From Todiramphus chloris collaris (lineage: Eukaryota > Chordata > Aves > Coraciiformes > Alcedinidae), in the NCBI GenBank assembly GCA_025345505.1, contig JANVCC010010406.1:10282392-10346391 (forward strand): a stretch of 64,000 nucleotides of DNA, in the 5' to 3' direction. Both the position numbers and the translations under genes were made by a program. How positions within the stretch are numbered: position 1 is the stretch's first letter; each line of letters opens with the position of its first letter. The notes below the pieces were generated by a model. It was not told where the DNA came from. It was given only the letters and a program-made list of their open reading frames with translations, and did not search any database. Shown here one piece after another: positions 1 through 44,449 of this stretch.

Positions 1-40
1 ACCACCTCCACCAGCAACCACTCCTCATCTGGAAGATATG
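1..40 (+). CDS. POC5: POC5 exon fragment (cut by window edge)
   Basis: Codons start at base 2 and read [13 protein letters not shown] up to ATG|gtaagc at 40/41. A proline-rich linker occurs at the corresponding place in human POC5. Phase 0 at the donor fits the next exon. The exon start is outside the window. Confidence 0.75.
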
Positions 41-3000
41 GTAAGCCTATAGCTAGGACAGAACTCTTATTTGCCAATGACAAAAATGAACTTGCTCGGT
101 TGGAGCTTTTTAAAAATGCCATAGCCCATGAATTGAAGGAATATAAAAACTGAGTGTAAAAAGAAACCTATGGATATGTTCCATCTGCATTGTGTAAATG
201 AAGTGACTAGGGCACAGCTACTATGACTTGCTGCACTTCCATTAAGCTCTGTTTTTTATTTTAGTAAAAATGTGTTCAAGTAATGAAGATCACTATAATA
301 AGCAGAACTTGTTCTCTAAGGTTCTTTCCAGGGGAAAAAAAAAAAAAATCTATTTAGAGATTTATTTACTTGTTTTTCAAAAAAAACCTGAGCTTAGCAT
401 AATCTGAAAAGAAGAAAAGCTGTCTTGACTTCAAGCTTCTTTTTAAGAATGTAACATATATAGACGCTGAGGGAACTCAACTTGTTGTCCTGTCATGTCA
501 GCTTATCCCCAGATCATGATTCAGTAGCTTAGATGTTCTGGGCCTGCCCTGGAGTCATCCCAAAGATTTTTCCACTGTAAAACAATTTCACATTAGAGTA
601 CAGGTTATAACAGGGAAGATGTGTTTGCCTCTTTCCTGATTTTTTTCCATTCTAATAGCATTAAATTCTATTCACACCATTTCTGCAATTTTTAGGCAAG
701 TAAACTTTTAGATTAGCCAGAGAACAGTAAAACTAGAGATTAAGTACCTACAAAGAAGTGAAATTTATAAGGGTAATTGGAATAGTAAAAAAAGGCTATC
801 TAAAGAGTAAAACTGTATTTTCTAGAAAGTTACTCTTTGTAAACTCTCATTCACAGTTCTCTACCCACCTGGGTCATGCAAGCACCTCTCAGACCAGGCT
901 AGATTCTGATTCTCCAGCGATTGTCACTAGTACAGCTGTAGGATCTGGTGTGGCATCAACTCAAAAACTGGTAACATGCTAAAATTAACCTTTTTTTTTT
1001 TTTTTTTTTTAAGTTATAATCTTAAAAAAAAATAATATATTGGTTTGGTTATTGTTACTTCTGCATTTTTCAGAGTAACACAAATATGTAGTTGAGGCAA
1101 CTGCTATAGAGTTTACATAGCTGTGTGAAGACACTAGCTTGCAAATGCAAGATTGCAAGTGTTAAAGAAACACAGTGTTAGGAGCAATTTTAAATTATGT
1201 GGGGGGCGGGAAGAAAGTGTAATAAAACAAAGAATAGAAGAGTGCAGATACCCCTACGTACAGTGCAACAGGAATAACTGGTGTTTCACGTGATACCATT
1301 TTTGTGTTACGGAAAGAATATGCTTTGCTTTAGCATCCTGCTGTTTGAAACATCTCTCTCATTCCCTCTTCTCTATCTGTTGCTAAACTGTCATTTTTTA
1401 CTTTTCTCTACTGTATTCTGCATTGCTATTCTTCCTTTTTCCCATCTGATACAGTTTGGTCCCAGCTGTCAGAAGGATGCAGCATTTTACTGCATGGAAG
1501 CTTTTTTCTATCTGCAATGTCATTGCTAGAAAAATTTTTCAGGGTGATGGAAGTGCCTGTGGCTGTCACTCAAGTATGTAGCCACTGAGCAAAGCTAAGC
1601 TATCCACTCTGCTTCATTTTTGTGAAATTAGCCTTACTTGCCTCGGGATAGAAGTAATTTGCTCAAAATGCAATCTCCTACTAAGAGTGGAAGATGATGG
1701 AATAAACCAGGTTACAACTAGGTGGAGCAAATTCAGTCCCATATAAACATAACTGGATTACCTGCAACATTCCATGTTCTGTTTAGGCATGTGGCTGATT
1801 AAGTAGACATACTATAGCATTGTAAATACCATGTTTAGAATTTTTTTACTGATTAGTACTTAATTTATTTGTAGCCCATGATGAAAGTAATAACATCTGC
1901 TCGACAGAAAGCAGGAAGAACAATCACTGCTCGAATCACGGGCCGAGCTGACATGGGACAAAAAGCCAGACTTTGTGGTAGCTTAGCAGTGATGGGAGTT
2001 GCTCCACCCATGAGTTCAGTCATTGTTGAAAAACACCATCCAGTCACTCAGGTAAGTCAGAATTAAGCTTGTCACAGTATTCTTATTGCAACACATCTGG
2101 TAGTAGTTAAAAGTTATCATCATGAAGAAATATGAGACAAGGCTCAGACTTGAGGCCTGTTTAAAATAACAAAACAGTACTGACTTCTACCTGAAGGCAC
2201 TGGGTAAGACAGGAAGTAAATATTGTCACTTAAATCTGTTTGTCTTGTTTCTGTAGTAATTACTTCACAGGTATAGTAGTCTTGGCTGTCTCTTTCTTCA
2301 CCAGCTCTTCGGTGAGTCTTCTCTTTTATAGAAGTGGTCAGTCTGTACATCAGTGTTTGGTGTCGTCACTGCAACCACCATTTAAAGATAAGCTTCGTGC
2401 TGTACAGCAGAAAGAGCAACTGAACCACAGGTGGCAAAAATACAGATTAGCCTGACAGGAGCTAATTGGGGGGTGGGGGAGGTGGGGTCAGGACAGGGGG
2501 ACAGAAAGTAAAAGTGTTGTCTGGAGGCAATCAAATTCCTCACATCTGCTTGTTTTGAGTCCTACTCCCTCCATTCATCCTGGAGAAAACAGTTAAATAA
2601 CTGCAGTAATAGGGTATGAAAGCAGTATGTAAGAAGATGGTAAACAGCAGCCTAAATAGCCTAGGCAATTGCTACATTTCCAGGCCAGTCTGAGGAAAAA
2701 ATGGTTTTTACTGGAGGTGTATGTAACAGTTAAAGATGACTTTTTATATTTTTAACTTGTAAAGTAGGATCTGAGTCTTCTCTGCACTATCTTAAAATCC
2801 AGTTGAGTGATACTGCCAGAACAAGATGAGATATATCAGGTCCCTTAATTTGAGCTGGAGTTACTGGAAACTGTGTGAGGGATGTTCTGCTTTCACTTAT
2901 TTGCTGTGTGAGTCAGAGCCCTGTGGCAGGCTGCATGTAGCTTTTTAGCAGAAATTCATATTTAAGATGTATCTCCTTAGGGCATTAGAGGTTTGGTATG

Positions 3001-3867
3001 AGACTTATTTCAGCAAGAACAATTTCTGGACTGATTGTGACTAGTGTGACAAGCAAAGCACTTGAACTAGTGTAGCAAAAACTGCCTTCTAAAAATATCA
3101 TAAATTTAAGTCACAGAGATCTATTCCACATACTCGTTCTGTAAATAAATGCCTAAGTGGAAGTCAATCAGGTGAACTATTTCTCTTTAATCTGACAGGG
3201 GAGAGAAGAATTACTACTGCTTATTGCAGTAAGGTGGTGGCTAGTTGTTTGGGGAGAAAATTCATTGTTGTTAAATAAATGCAAAACTTTTCCTTTCAGA
3301 GACTTCATCATAGCAAATACTGAACTTCAAAAGGAAAGTTGGCATGAGTAACTTAGCACTACTGAGGAAAATTCTGGACATTGTTGTTTTAGAAAAAAAA
3401 ACAAAACCCAAAAAAACAAGCAACAACACACAAAACAAACAACAACAAACAAAAAAGAACCTTGAAATAAGATTGAAGTGATAAAAGCTCAGGGTAACTA
3501 CTTAATTGCAAGTTCAGCACTCTATGTTCTGAAAAGTATACTACAGTTAAGGAAGGAAAAGGATTATTCATTCTGTTAAAGTGACTCTTTTTTTGAGAAG
3601 TGTATTTCAGTTTGCTGTATTGCAAATATTTCTGTTTAAACTACAGCTCACGTGGAGCTATTTAATGACAAATCTTTTGTATTGTTAAGTGTTCTGATAT
3701 ATCTGATTACTTTTCAGCAAACTATATCCCAAGCCACTGCTGCTAAATATCCTCGAACTGTGCTCCATTCTTCTGGCTCTACCACTGTGAGACCTGCAGG
3801 ACAAGTTGGGCAGATGCTTCAGGGCCAAACTCATACCAGTGTTCAGTCAATAAAAGTTGTTGACTGA
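1..3867 (+). CDS. POC5: POC5 centriolar protein, C-terminal part (exons 1-40, 857-970, 1875-2051, 3718-3867)
   Basis: POC5 is a centrin-binding protein of the distal centriole lumen, needed for centriole elongation. Only the C-terminal 3' end is present; the gene starts to the left of the window. Four coding segments join in frame: the end of one exon (1-40), then 857-970, 1875-2051 and 3718-3867, all with GT-AG boundaries. The diagnostic stretch is [14 protein letters not shown], followed by [25 protein letters not shown] and the C-terminal [11 protein letters not shown] before TGA. These match the conserved tail of vertebrate POC5 as I know it. The 857-970 exon is a low-complexity Ser/Thr/Ala linker, which is the fast-evolving part of the family. 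The centrin-binding repeats and coiled coils lie upstream and are not visible. The gene converges on ANKDD1B, as in human. Confidence 0.93.
857..970 (+). CDS. POC5: POC5 exon, Ser/Thr/Ala-rich linker
   Basis: This exon is 114 nt (38 codons), phase 0 at both ends, between ...ttcacag and gtaaca. It reads [12 protein letters not shown] at the start and [10 protein letters not shown] at the end. It is poorly conserved in sequence but fits the S/T/A-rich segment preceding the conserved C-terminal block. Confidence 0.8.
1875..2051 (+). CDS. POC5: POC5 exon, conserved C-terminal block
   Basis: This exon is 177 nt (59 codons), phase 0, between ttgtag and gtaagt. It carries [20 protein letters not shown] and [11 protein letters not shown], the most conserved block of the POC5 tail, and so makes the gene assignment secure. 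Confidence 0.95.
3718..3867 (+). CDS. POC5: POC5 terminal coding exon
   Basis: The acceptor is ...ttttcag at 3717. The exon has 49 codons followed by TGA at 3865-3867. It starts [14 protein letters not shown] and ends [10 protein letters not shown], like the vertebrate protein. Confidence 0.94.
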   Translation, partial: QTISQATAAKYPRTVLHSSGSTTVRPAGQVGQMLQGQTHTSVQSIKVVD

Positions 3868-4165
3868 CGGAGTGAATAGCTTTCTCACCCATGGGCGGTT
3901 TTATCAAGCTACAATTTAAACCTTTTCTCAGTCTTTTGAGATCTGATGTAGCAAGGCCAAAAGTATGTATCATGTTTTACCCTTTTCTTAAAAAAAAAAA
4001 AAAAAAAAGTTTTTTAAGTGCTTTTATAGTAAACACCTAGAGGGGGATAAAAAGAACTTGAAATGTTGTTCTACCTCCAAACTATTTGAAAACTTACTGT
4101 ATTAAGAGAAACGCTTTTTAAGGACTCTTTTTGCACACTTAAATAAAGGATAGAATGTGATTTTT
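3868..4165 (+). other. POC5: POC5 3' UTR with poly(A) signal
   Basis: The 3' UTR follows the stop at 3867. It contains an A18 run near 3989 and an AATAAA hexamer at 4142-4147, the first canonical signal after the stop. Cleavage about 15-25 nt further on is inferred. Confidence 0.6.
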
Positions 4166-5498
4166 GTCTGAATCTCTGTTAGTCCCAATGTTACTAACAC
4201 CTACTTTCAAATGAAAATGAAATTTATTTTTGTTACATATGCTTACGCAACTAAGTGTAGCTGACATGCATTTTAAGAATATCCTACAACAGCACACTTC
4301 AATGAAGAGTAACAGGGTGGTATCATTCACACTCAGGGTGCAGCTTAGGCCAGGTGGGGTACCAAGTCCATCATATTGTTAAGCATTCTTATTTTCCAAG
4401 ATTATGTTGCCGAACTTGATGCATACCTCTCAGTATCTAAGAATTTGTGATCTTAGATCCGCAATTCCAAAACCTGAGGATTGACCAGTCTGTTCTTCAT
4501 ATTCTGGTGATGCTCTGCACTTGTGTCTAAACAGTATGCACACACAAGGGCAGTTATGCATAAGACTTCAGACTAAGATAAAGATCATCGTCTTTTTAGT
4601 ACAAACAATAAGATTCAGTACAAAATCATGCTAGCTATATATTGACAGACAAGGCAATTCAATTAGTTTATTACATGATAAAACTATTGCTATTTTGTTA
4701 GAGAAGACTAGAAAGGAAGACATTTTATATAATTGTTCAGATATGAAATATATTCAGTAACGAGAACCTTTAAACATGTTCAGAATGAAATTACCAAATA
4801 TTAATTAATCAACAAGAAATAGGTAAATAATTGCTATGTCTGTGAAGTATTAAATATTCTTTTTTGAGTAGGTATATAAGGTTTTTCCATGATAGAAAAT
4901 TCTCGAGCCAGCCAGACATGGGTTTAGGTGTGACACTTTTGCATTTTTTAGCTACATAAATTGAATGCTGAATAAGAAGGACTTGTCCTAATACTAGCAC
5001 TAATTCAACAGGAGAAAAGCCCTCTTCAGACAGGAACACTATAATTCTAGCAAGACTTTATAAAAACCCTTAATCCCAGATGAGGTCAGGTGCCAACCTA
5101 CTTCTGGTAGTGTTAATTTATACACATAATTTTAACTTATTAATTTCTTTCAGGTAAAAAACATCTGATTTACATTTCATGTCAAAACAAAATAGCTTAA
5201 TTTACAGTTCCAGTACAGAATTCGTGTATCAGTGTTAAGCCATGCGTACAGATTTTAAGAGGATGGTTCTTGCTTAGCAGTAGAGTCATAAAATTACCAG
5301 CCAGCCATTCACTCTTAAATTCCTTAAATCCTCATACAGGAAGCATTGGAGAGAGAACTAACCAGTATTCCAGGCTTGGAAAAAGTTGTACAACTTCAAA
5401 ATAGGTTTCTGTTTCCAGAAAATATGTTATTTGTATTTGAAAGTCCCTTTCCATCTGGCATGTAATTCCATCATATATGCCATATTTTATTGACGAAC
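4166..5498. other. Region between the converging POC5 and ANKDD1B genes
   Basis: This AT-rich stretch has no coding signal on either strand. On the - strand AATAAA occurs at 5491-5486, 4672-4667 and 4228-4223, so most of it may be ANKDD1B 3' UTR if the distal sites are used. No transposable element is recognised. Confidence 0.5.
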
Positions 5499-38897
<33,399 letters not shown>

Positions 38898-39120
38898 CGC
38901 TTCCTTCGGCTCCTCTTCTTCCTTACCCAAGGGAAAGGGCCCCAGGCCGGGGTGCCGAGGGAGGCGCCCTGCGCTGGCCCCGACAAACCTGTTCCCGGGG
39001 CAGTGAGGTGACTCGCAGCCTGGCCCAGCACGCCCCTGCGGACACGCCTGCAGCAGCACCCCGGCGCTTGGCCACAGCAGCCCAAGCGGGAGAGGTGCGG
39101 AGCAGTCCGAAGAGCTTATT

Positions 39121-41799
39121 TTCAAAGAAACCAGGAACTAAATGCTGAGACTTTCTTGGGACGAGCAAAGCACTGAACAGGGCCAGCCTTGCACAAATCC
39201 CTCCTCGCTCCCTGGTCTTCTCTAGCAGCTTATGTGCACATATCTATTTACACCTCTAAATGCACACACGAGACTAAAAGCTAGGTCTGTTAGCTCCTGA
39301 AGTGCTTCCCAAACCCTCACACCAACAAGAGGTGCTTTTGAAAGCCAATGCCTCAAGTACACACAGACAGACACACCGAGGCACCACAGCTTGCTCAGCA
39401 TCCCAGGTGTCCAGTGGCCTTGTTCCTAACTGCAGGGTACTCAATAGAGCTCTCTCTGCAGGTTGAAGGCTAATTTGGAGGAAATTCTTGGGAGTTACTG
39501 CTCTCAAACACTGTTCAGTGGACTGGAGAGGGTGACTGTCCCTGCACACCTACAAGCTTCACACAGCCCTGGGAAGGGAGAGACTGAAGTGATCCTGCCA
39601 CAAATTTAGGCAGAGGTACAGACGTGCAGTAGCAGTATTGATCCAATTACATGACTCTTCATTTTCAGGTAGACAATGCACATACTTGATTTTGCCTAAG
39701 TTATCAAAATCAACGCACACATCCCCAAAGGCACAGTTTTTTGGGAACCAACATACCGAGAGTAATCTAATCTACTTATATTGCAGTTTATCTTGAAGTC
39801 CAGTTACTTGGGTCTACTTAAGACAGCATTGATACTTCATTTCAGGTAGACAGTAATTTTCTGAGCTAGAGCATTGTTTAACATGACATAAAATTTTACT
39901 TTAAAAACAGCCTTTGATATTGCTAACATTTCTAAACAAATACTGGAAAAGTAGCTCCAAGAATGCAGGACTAACAGTATTCAGACTTACAGGCCTGAAA
40001 ACACGTTTCAGTTCCTGCACTGTATTTTTTTCCTTTTGTAATTACATTACTTCCAAGATTATTAACACCATACATGTCCATGGTAAAACTAATCTGAAAT
40101 ACTTAAGAGTTTGTAAATTGGGAAAATTTGGATATAAAATTATTTGCTCAGATTCTGGTTTGGTTTTTTTTTTTTTGAGATTTCAAAGGGATTTTGATGA
40201 GATTTCACAGTTCTTTACTCCTTTAAACATTTTTTATATAGTCAGGCTGTGATGTATAAGAATCTTTACACTTGATACACCTTGTCCTGATAAGACAGTT
40301 TCATCAACTGTACTTCCAGTAGATGAATGTTGCTTAGCTGGAAAAAAAAACTGTGAAAATAAACCCAGAGTGAGAAGAACAAGTCACACATTTAGGCACA
40401 GCTGAATCACAGAGGCTGCACTTTTACTTGCTTCCTGTGAGTCAAATGTTCCAGCAAAACTTTACTTCTGTATAGTGACCGGGCTAGTACTATGGACCCA
40501 CTGAATACTCCATTTTGAAATGAGAGACGACAGACAACTGTGGAATGATTAGGTTTGCCCACAAAGCGGCCACCAAAGGAGGAATAGATTTGCAGCTTCA
40601 TACAGAGCACAAGTTACAGCATGAGTCTTTAAAGCAGGCTCACAGTTTTACATAGAGTCTGGAAACACCAGCTGTTAGCTTCCGGTTCTAACTACTATCA
40701 CACAATATTATTTCACAGCCTGTCCCCGGTCTCCTAACTAACTTTGCCAGTACAACTATACATTATGTGCTCAAAATCTGCAAACAGCAAGTTTGCCTCA
40801 TTCTCTAACAACTTCCCACAATCTTAACTCTTTCAGATGGCCCCAGCAGCTGGGAGAGGAGACTCCTGCAGAAGCTAACACCAAGCATCCTCCTTACAGA
40901 GAAAGGCTTTGTGATCGTGTGTATGCTGTCTGCATTCCTGTCTCCGGAAGTGCTGGAGAGAAGAACACAAAGATCACAGCAATGTCATCCTTTTTCACTG
41001 TCATTCTAACTAAAAGAGAAGTTCAAGATGAAGTATATACATCCACCTTAAATAAGAGAGATACTGACACTACACAAAAATTCTCATCCGCTGATAACCT
41101 AGACCATTCACATGATTCAGAACTGTGGATACAGTAAGTGTGGAATGGCTCACACACCGGAAATAATATATACGTTAATTTAAACACAGCTATAAAGAAA
41201 TTTCGAGGTGCTAAACCAGATTTTAAGTCCAAGTCGATTATGTAACACACACACACACACAAACAGATGCACACACAGAGAAAAATACAAACCAAAAACA
41301 TCGCTTACTGTCTTCTCCACAAGAACTGAGACCAAGAAATGGTATCACAGAAGTTTATGACAATACTTAATTGTGTACCGGTGGCCTTCGGATAAAAACA
41401 GCAATAACTGTGGTGTAATAAACTATAAGGAACAGATGAAAAAAAGGCTTCAATTTTGCATTGCAGTAAATACTTTTATGGGAAATACGAAAATAATCTC
41501 CCCGTGCACTTTCTGGAAACACACAGAATCACCTTTCCAAAAAGTGCAATGTTTTGCACATCTCCAAAGAGACATTTCTGACCTTCAGGATGCCGGCCTT
41601 GCACGTATTTTCTTCCCTGGCTCTTTTCTCATGCTGTTTGTTAGGAGGCACAAAACACTTGGAAAGTGCAGAGCTCCACACTGCTGATACACATCTGGTG
41701 ACAGCATGGGGTCTAGGTGAAGATCTGGTGGTCTGTGTTCTCATGGCACCAAGGAGGAGTGTGGAATGCAGTGAAGGCTGCCGCTGCTGTTCTCACGCT
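39121..41799. other. Intergenic region between ANKDD1B and POLK, proximal part
   Basis: No gene is recognised. It contains an (AC)n tract at 41244-41260. The 114-codon + frame at 40793-41137 has no family resemblance. Confidence 0.45.
41244..41260. repeat. (AC)n microsatellite
   Basis: About 8.5 uninterrupted AC units, a candidate polymorphic marker. Confidence 0.9.
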
Positions 41800-42420
41800 T
41801 AACACAGCAGTTATCGTGACCACCAGGAGCAATGGCTTGACCACAGTCCCAGCCCCACACTATGCTCAATAGTAGTGAACAAGGTATAAATATTGTTCTA
41901 TTTTGGACCTAATCTGTGGGAAGTTGTAGGGGCAGATGGATGGGTTTGTTCTGTTCTCCCTCCCCAGAGGGTACACCTGTTGGTAAGATTTGTGGCCTTG
42001 GCAATGCCAAGTGGCTTTCCCCAGGAGATTCCAATTGTGATTAGAATTGCATGTTCAGCGCTATATAGCGATTCTGCAGCTTAGAGCATTTATCACTGGC
42101 TACCTTACAGAAACTGTATATGCTGCAAGTGTAAATAAACTGTAGACTGTATTGTTCATGCACCCAGCTGCTTCTTGTGAATACAACCGGGCCTACAGCA
42201 TAAAGGCTGTTTGTGCATCTGATGTTGGAACTATAGTTATGGCAAATCATGCTGTTCGTGCACCCGACTGCTTCTTTTGAAAGCAACCGGACTTACAGTG
42301 GATGGGCTGTTCATGAATCCGGTGTCAGACCTACAGCTACAAATATTACATCGTCGTAACTGTTAGGTAAGTCCAGCTGTCCCCTAGCCCCTTGAGAGTG
42401 CAAAGGGATTCATCTCTTAC
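41800..42420 (+). mobile_element. LTR-like segment upstream of the POLK 3' end
   Basis: In + orientation the segment has a TATAAATA box at about 41885-41892, an AATAAA at 42134-42139 about 250 nt later, and then a 100-bp tandem duplication. This U3-R-U5 spacing suggests an old LTR. I cannot define ends or family, and no target duplication was found. Confidence 0.35.
42153..42352. repeat. 100-bp tandem duplication
   Basis: Two diverged copies (42153-42252, 42253-42352) start tgttcatgcacccagctgct and tgttcgtgcacccgactgct. Each contains an internal related motif at offset 55 (tgtttgtgcatctgatg, tgttcatgaatccggtg), so the unit itself may derive from an older half-unit duplication. Confidence 0.85.
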
Positions 42421-42659
42421 CAAATTTATCCATCACTGCATGCAGCATAGAGTCATACTGTGAGTGTTATTTCTGCATTAATATGCTCCACAACTTTACC
42501 TTTGTAACACTCAGATGACTTTTTTTTTTTTTTAGCAAATGGCAAGACAACTTCCAAGGCAAAGCCAAACTGAGGTCATTTTTTCAAGCACTTACCTTAG
42601 TTTACTTTTTGCTAAGTAATGCACGTGTAAAAATACACATTTAAAATAAATAAACACAA

Positions 42660-44364
42660 GGCAATACTTAAGACTCCACACTTTATTGAATCAGACAGAT
42701 GCAAACTAAAGAGACAGGTGTTCACTTTCTAAACAACAGTGGTAGCTTAAGTCATTGTTCCCTCAGTTGCTTTCATGTCTTTCCTACCAAAAGCTTCCAG
42801 TTGCCATGTCTGTCAACAGAATAGCTCATGTTGAATGATCACTGACCTGGTTTAGAAAAAGTAAACACTCCGAACTAGTCCAGCTGATTTGATCTGAAGC
42901 AGATAAGGGAGTACTGACATTAATTCAAATGGCATCTGGCAAAGAAAGAGATGAGCAGGTAGAGGCGGTGAAATGATTCCAAGAAGTTTGGAATCAAAAA
43001 AGCACATTCTGGAGTTAGCCTGGGCATCTAATACAAACCACGTACACATTGTTTGTTTAAAACCCAAGCAAGCCCCACAGGACTTCCAATACAGTAAAAC
43101 GACAAAACAGATGCTTCTGTAGTAGTCACTTTTAAAGCTTTTGCCATTAAAAAGCAGTTTGTAATTCATACAGCATTTGACATTGTTTGTATAACTTACA
43201 AGAAATATGCTTTCATCATAAATTACTTGCCTGATAAATATTTAATTATTATTATAATTTAAGCAATTGGTGTGAACAGAAAGAAATCTAAACAGAGCAT
43301 TTTAAGTATTTGCACTTTACAACTTCCTCCTTCCACATACACATTCATAAATATAAAGATCACTAAACAGTAAGAATACTCAGCATCTTGAATATTTGCA
43401 CATCAGTCACATTATTATTGCACCGTAAGACCTTTTATTTAAAGTAAATTTAGTGCTACTGATCAGTAACAATTTCACAATTGCAAAGATAATTTAAGTT
43501 CTTTCTCAGTGTCTTTGGAAAGGCCAAGAATCAAACAGCATTTGTCTGATTAATCTGAAGGAATCCTCCTCTCATCAATTGGTTTTTAAACATTTAAGTC
43601 AGTAAAGTCATCCTGTATCTCATCACAGTGAGTCCTTCAGGGTTGGTCCATCAACTCTTACTGGAGTCATCTTCCACGACAACAATGAAAGCTTGACTGT
43701 GCTCTAAATTCTTGCTCTTGCCCTTTGAAACTGTGAGAGTAATGAATTTGGGTGTCCACTGAGAAGGCAGACTATGCTGAAATCAAGCAACTTTGCTCTT
43801 CTTTGTTATCACACAGCTAATACCATAATGAAATTTGGTGTTGCATTGTCCAAGGAAGTGTCAGCCTGAGCTACTATGGCAATCATGGCCAATACAACCA
43901 ACAGAGAAGATGGTAGGTCAGGTGTGGGAAGAGGGCCTTCAGTAAGCACAGTGTGGCGCCCTAGCTCATGAGTCCTGCTTTCTAGGGAGCTTGCCCTACA
44001 GGCTTTCTCAGTGGCAGCTCTAATCTCTCTGTTCTGTGTGCTGAACAGCAGAGAGAATTCACGAGGCTGCTCGTGACTCTAAAAAAGTTCCACATGCTCA
44101 ATATAAAAAAAGTTGAAGTGCTAGCAAATTTTGGTTCTTAGAAACAACTGGGGAAAAAAAAAGTATTATTCTAAAACCACAAACAAACAAACAAAAATTT
44201 AATAACTACCTCAGTTGTACCTCTTCTTCTTCATATTCTTTTCACACAGGTGTGCAATGTTTCCAAGGTAACAGGCACCTGAATCCAGCCTACCACCAAT
44301 GCTAAATTAATTTGCAGTTCTAAAACACTATGAAATACTTCATATAGCATATGTTACTACACGG
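42660..44364 (-). other. POLK: POLK 3' UTR
   Basis: The - strand carries AATAAA at 42687-42682, giving a 3' UTR of about 1.7 kb. A nearer AATAAA at 43439-43434 would give about 0.95 kb. Both may be used. There is no coding signal. Confidence 0.55.
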
Positions 44365-44449
44365 TCATTTAAAAAACATTTCAATTGTATGCTTTGAATT
44401 GCTTGACTTGGCCTTTTTTGATACTGACTGTGAAGTTGTTAGTCCAGAC
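44365..44449 (-). CDS. POLK: POLK terminal exon with PIP box
   Basis: The acceptor is gacttttag. It reads [18 protein letters not shown], then KHTIEMFFK and TGA at 44367-44365. Human ends KHTLDIFFK, a PCNA-interacting motif; both Phe and the hydrophobic residue are kept. Confidence 0.95.

Noticed and set aside
1-153. Open frame in the first 153 bases ending KEYKN and TGA
   Set aside because: It reads through a good gtaagc donor at 41 in a different frame from POC5. The frame [13 protein letters not shown] joins correctly to the next POC5 exons.
40793-41137. 114-codon + strand open frame between the genes
   Set aside because: No domain, no splice or promoter context, and composition typical of chance.
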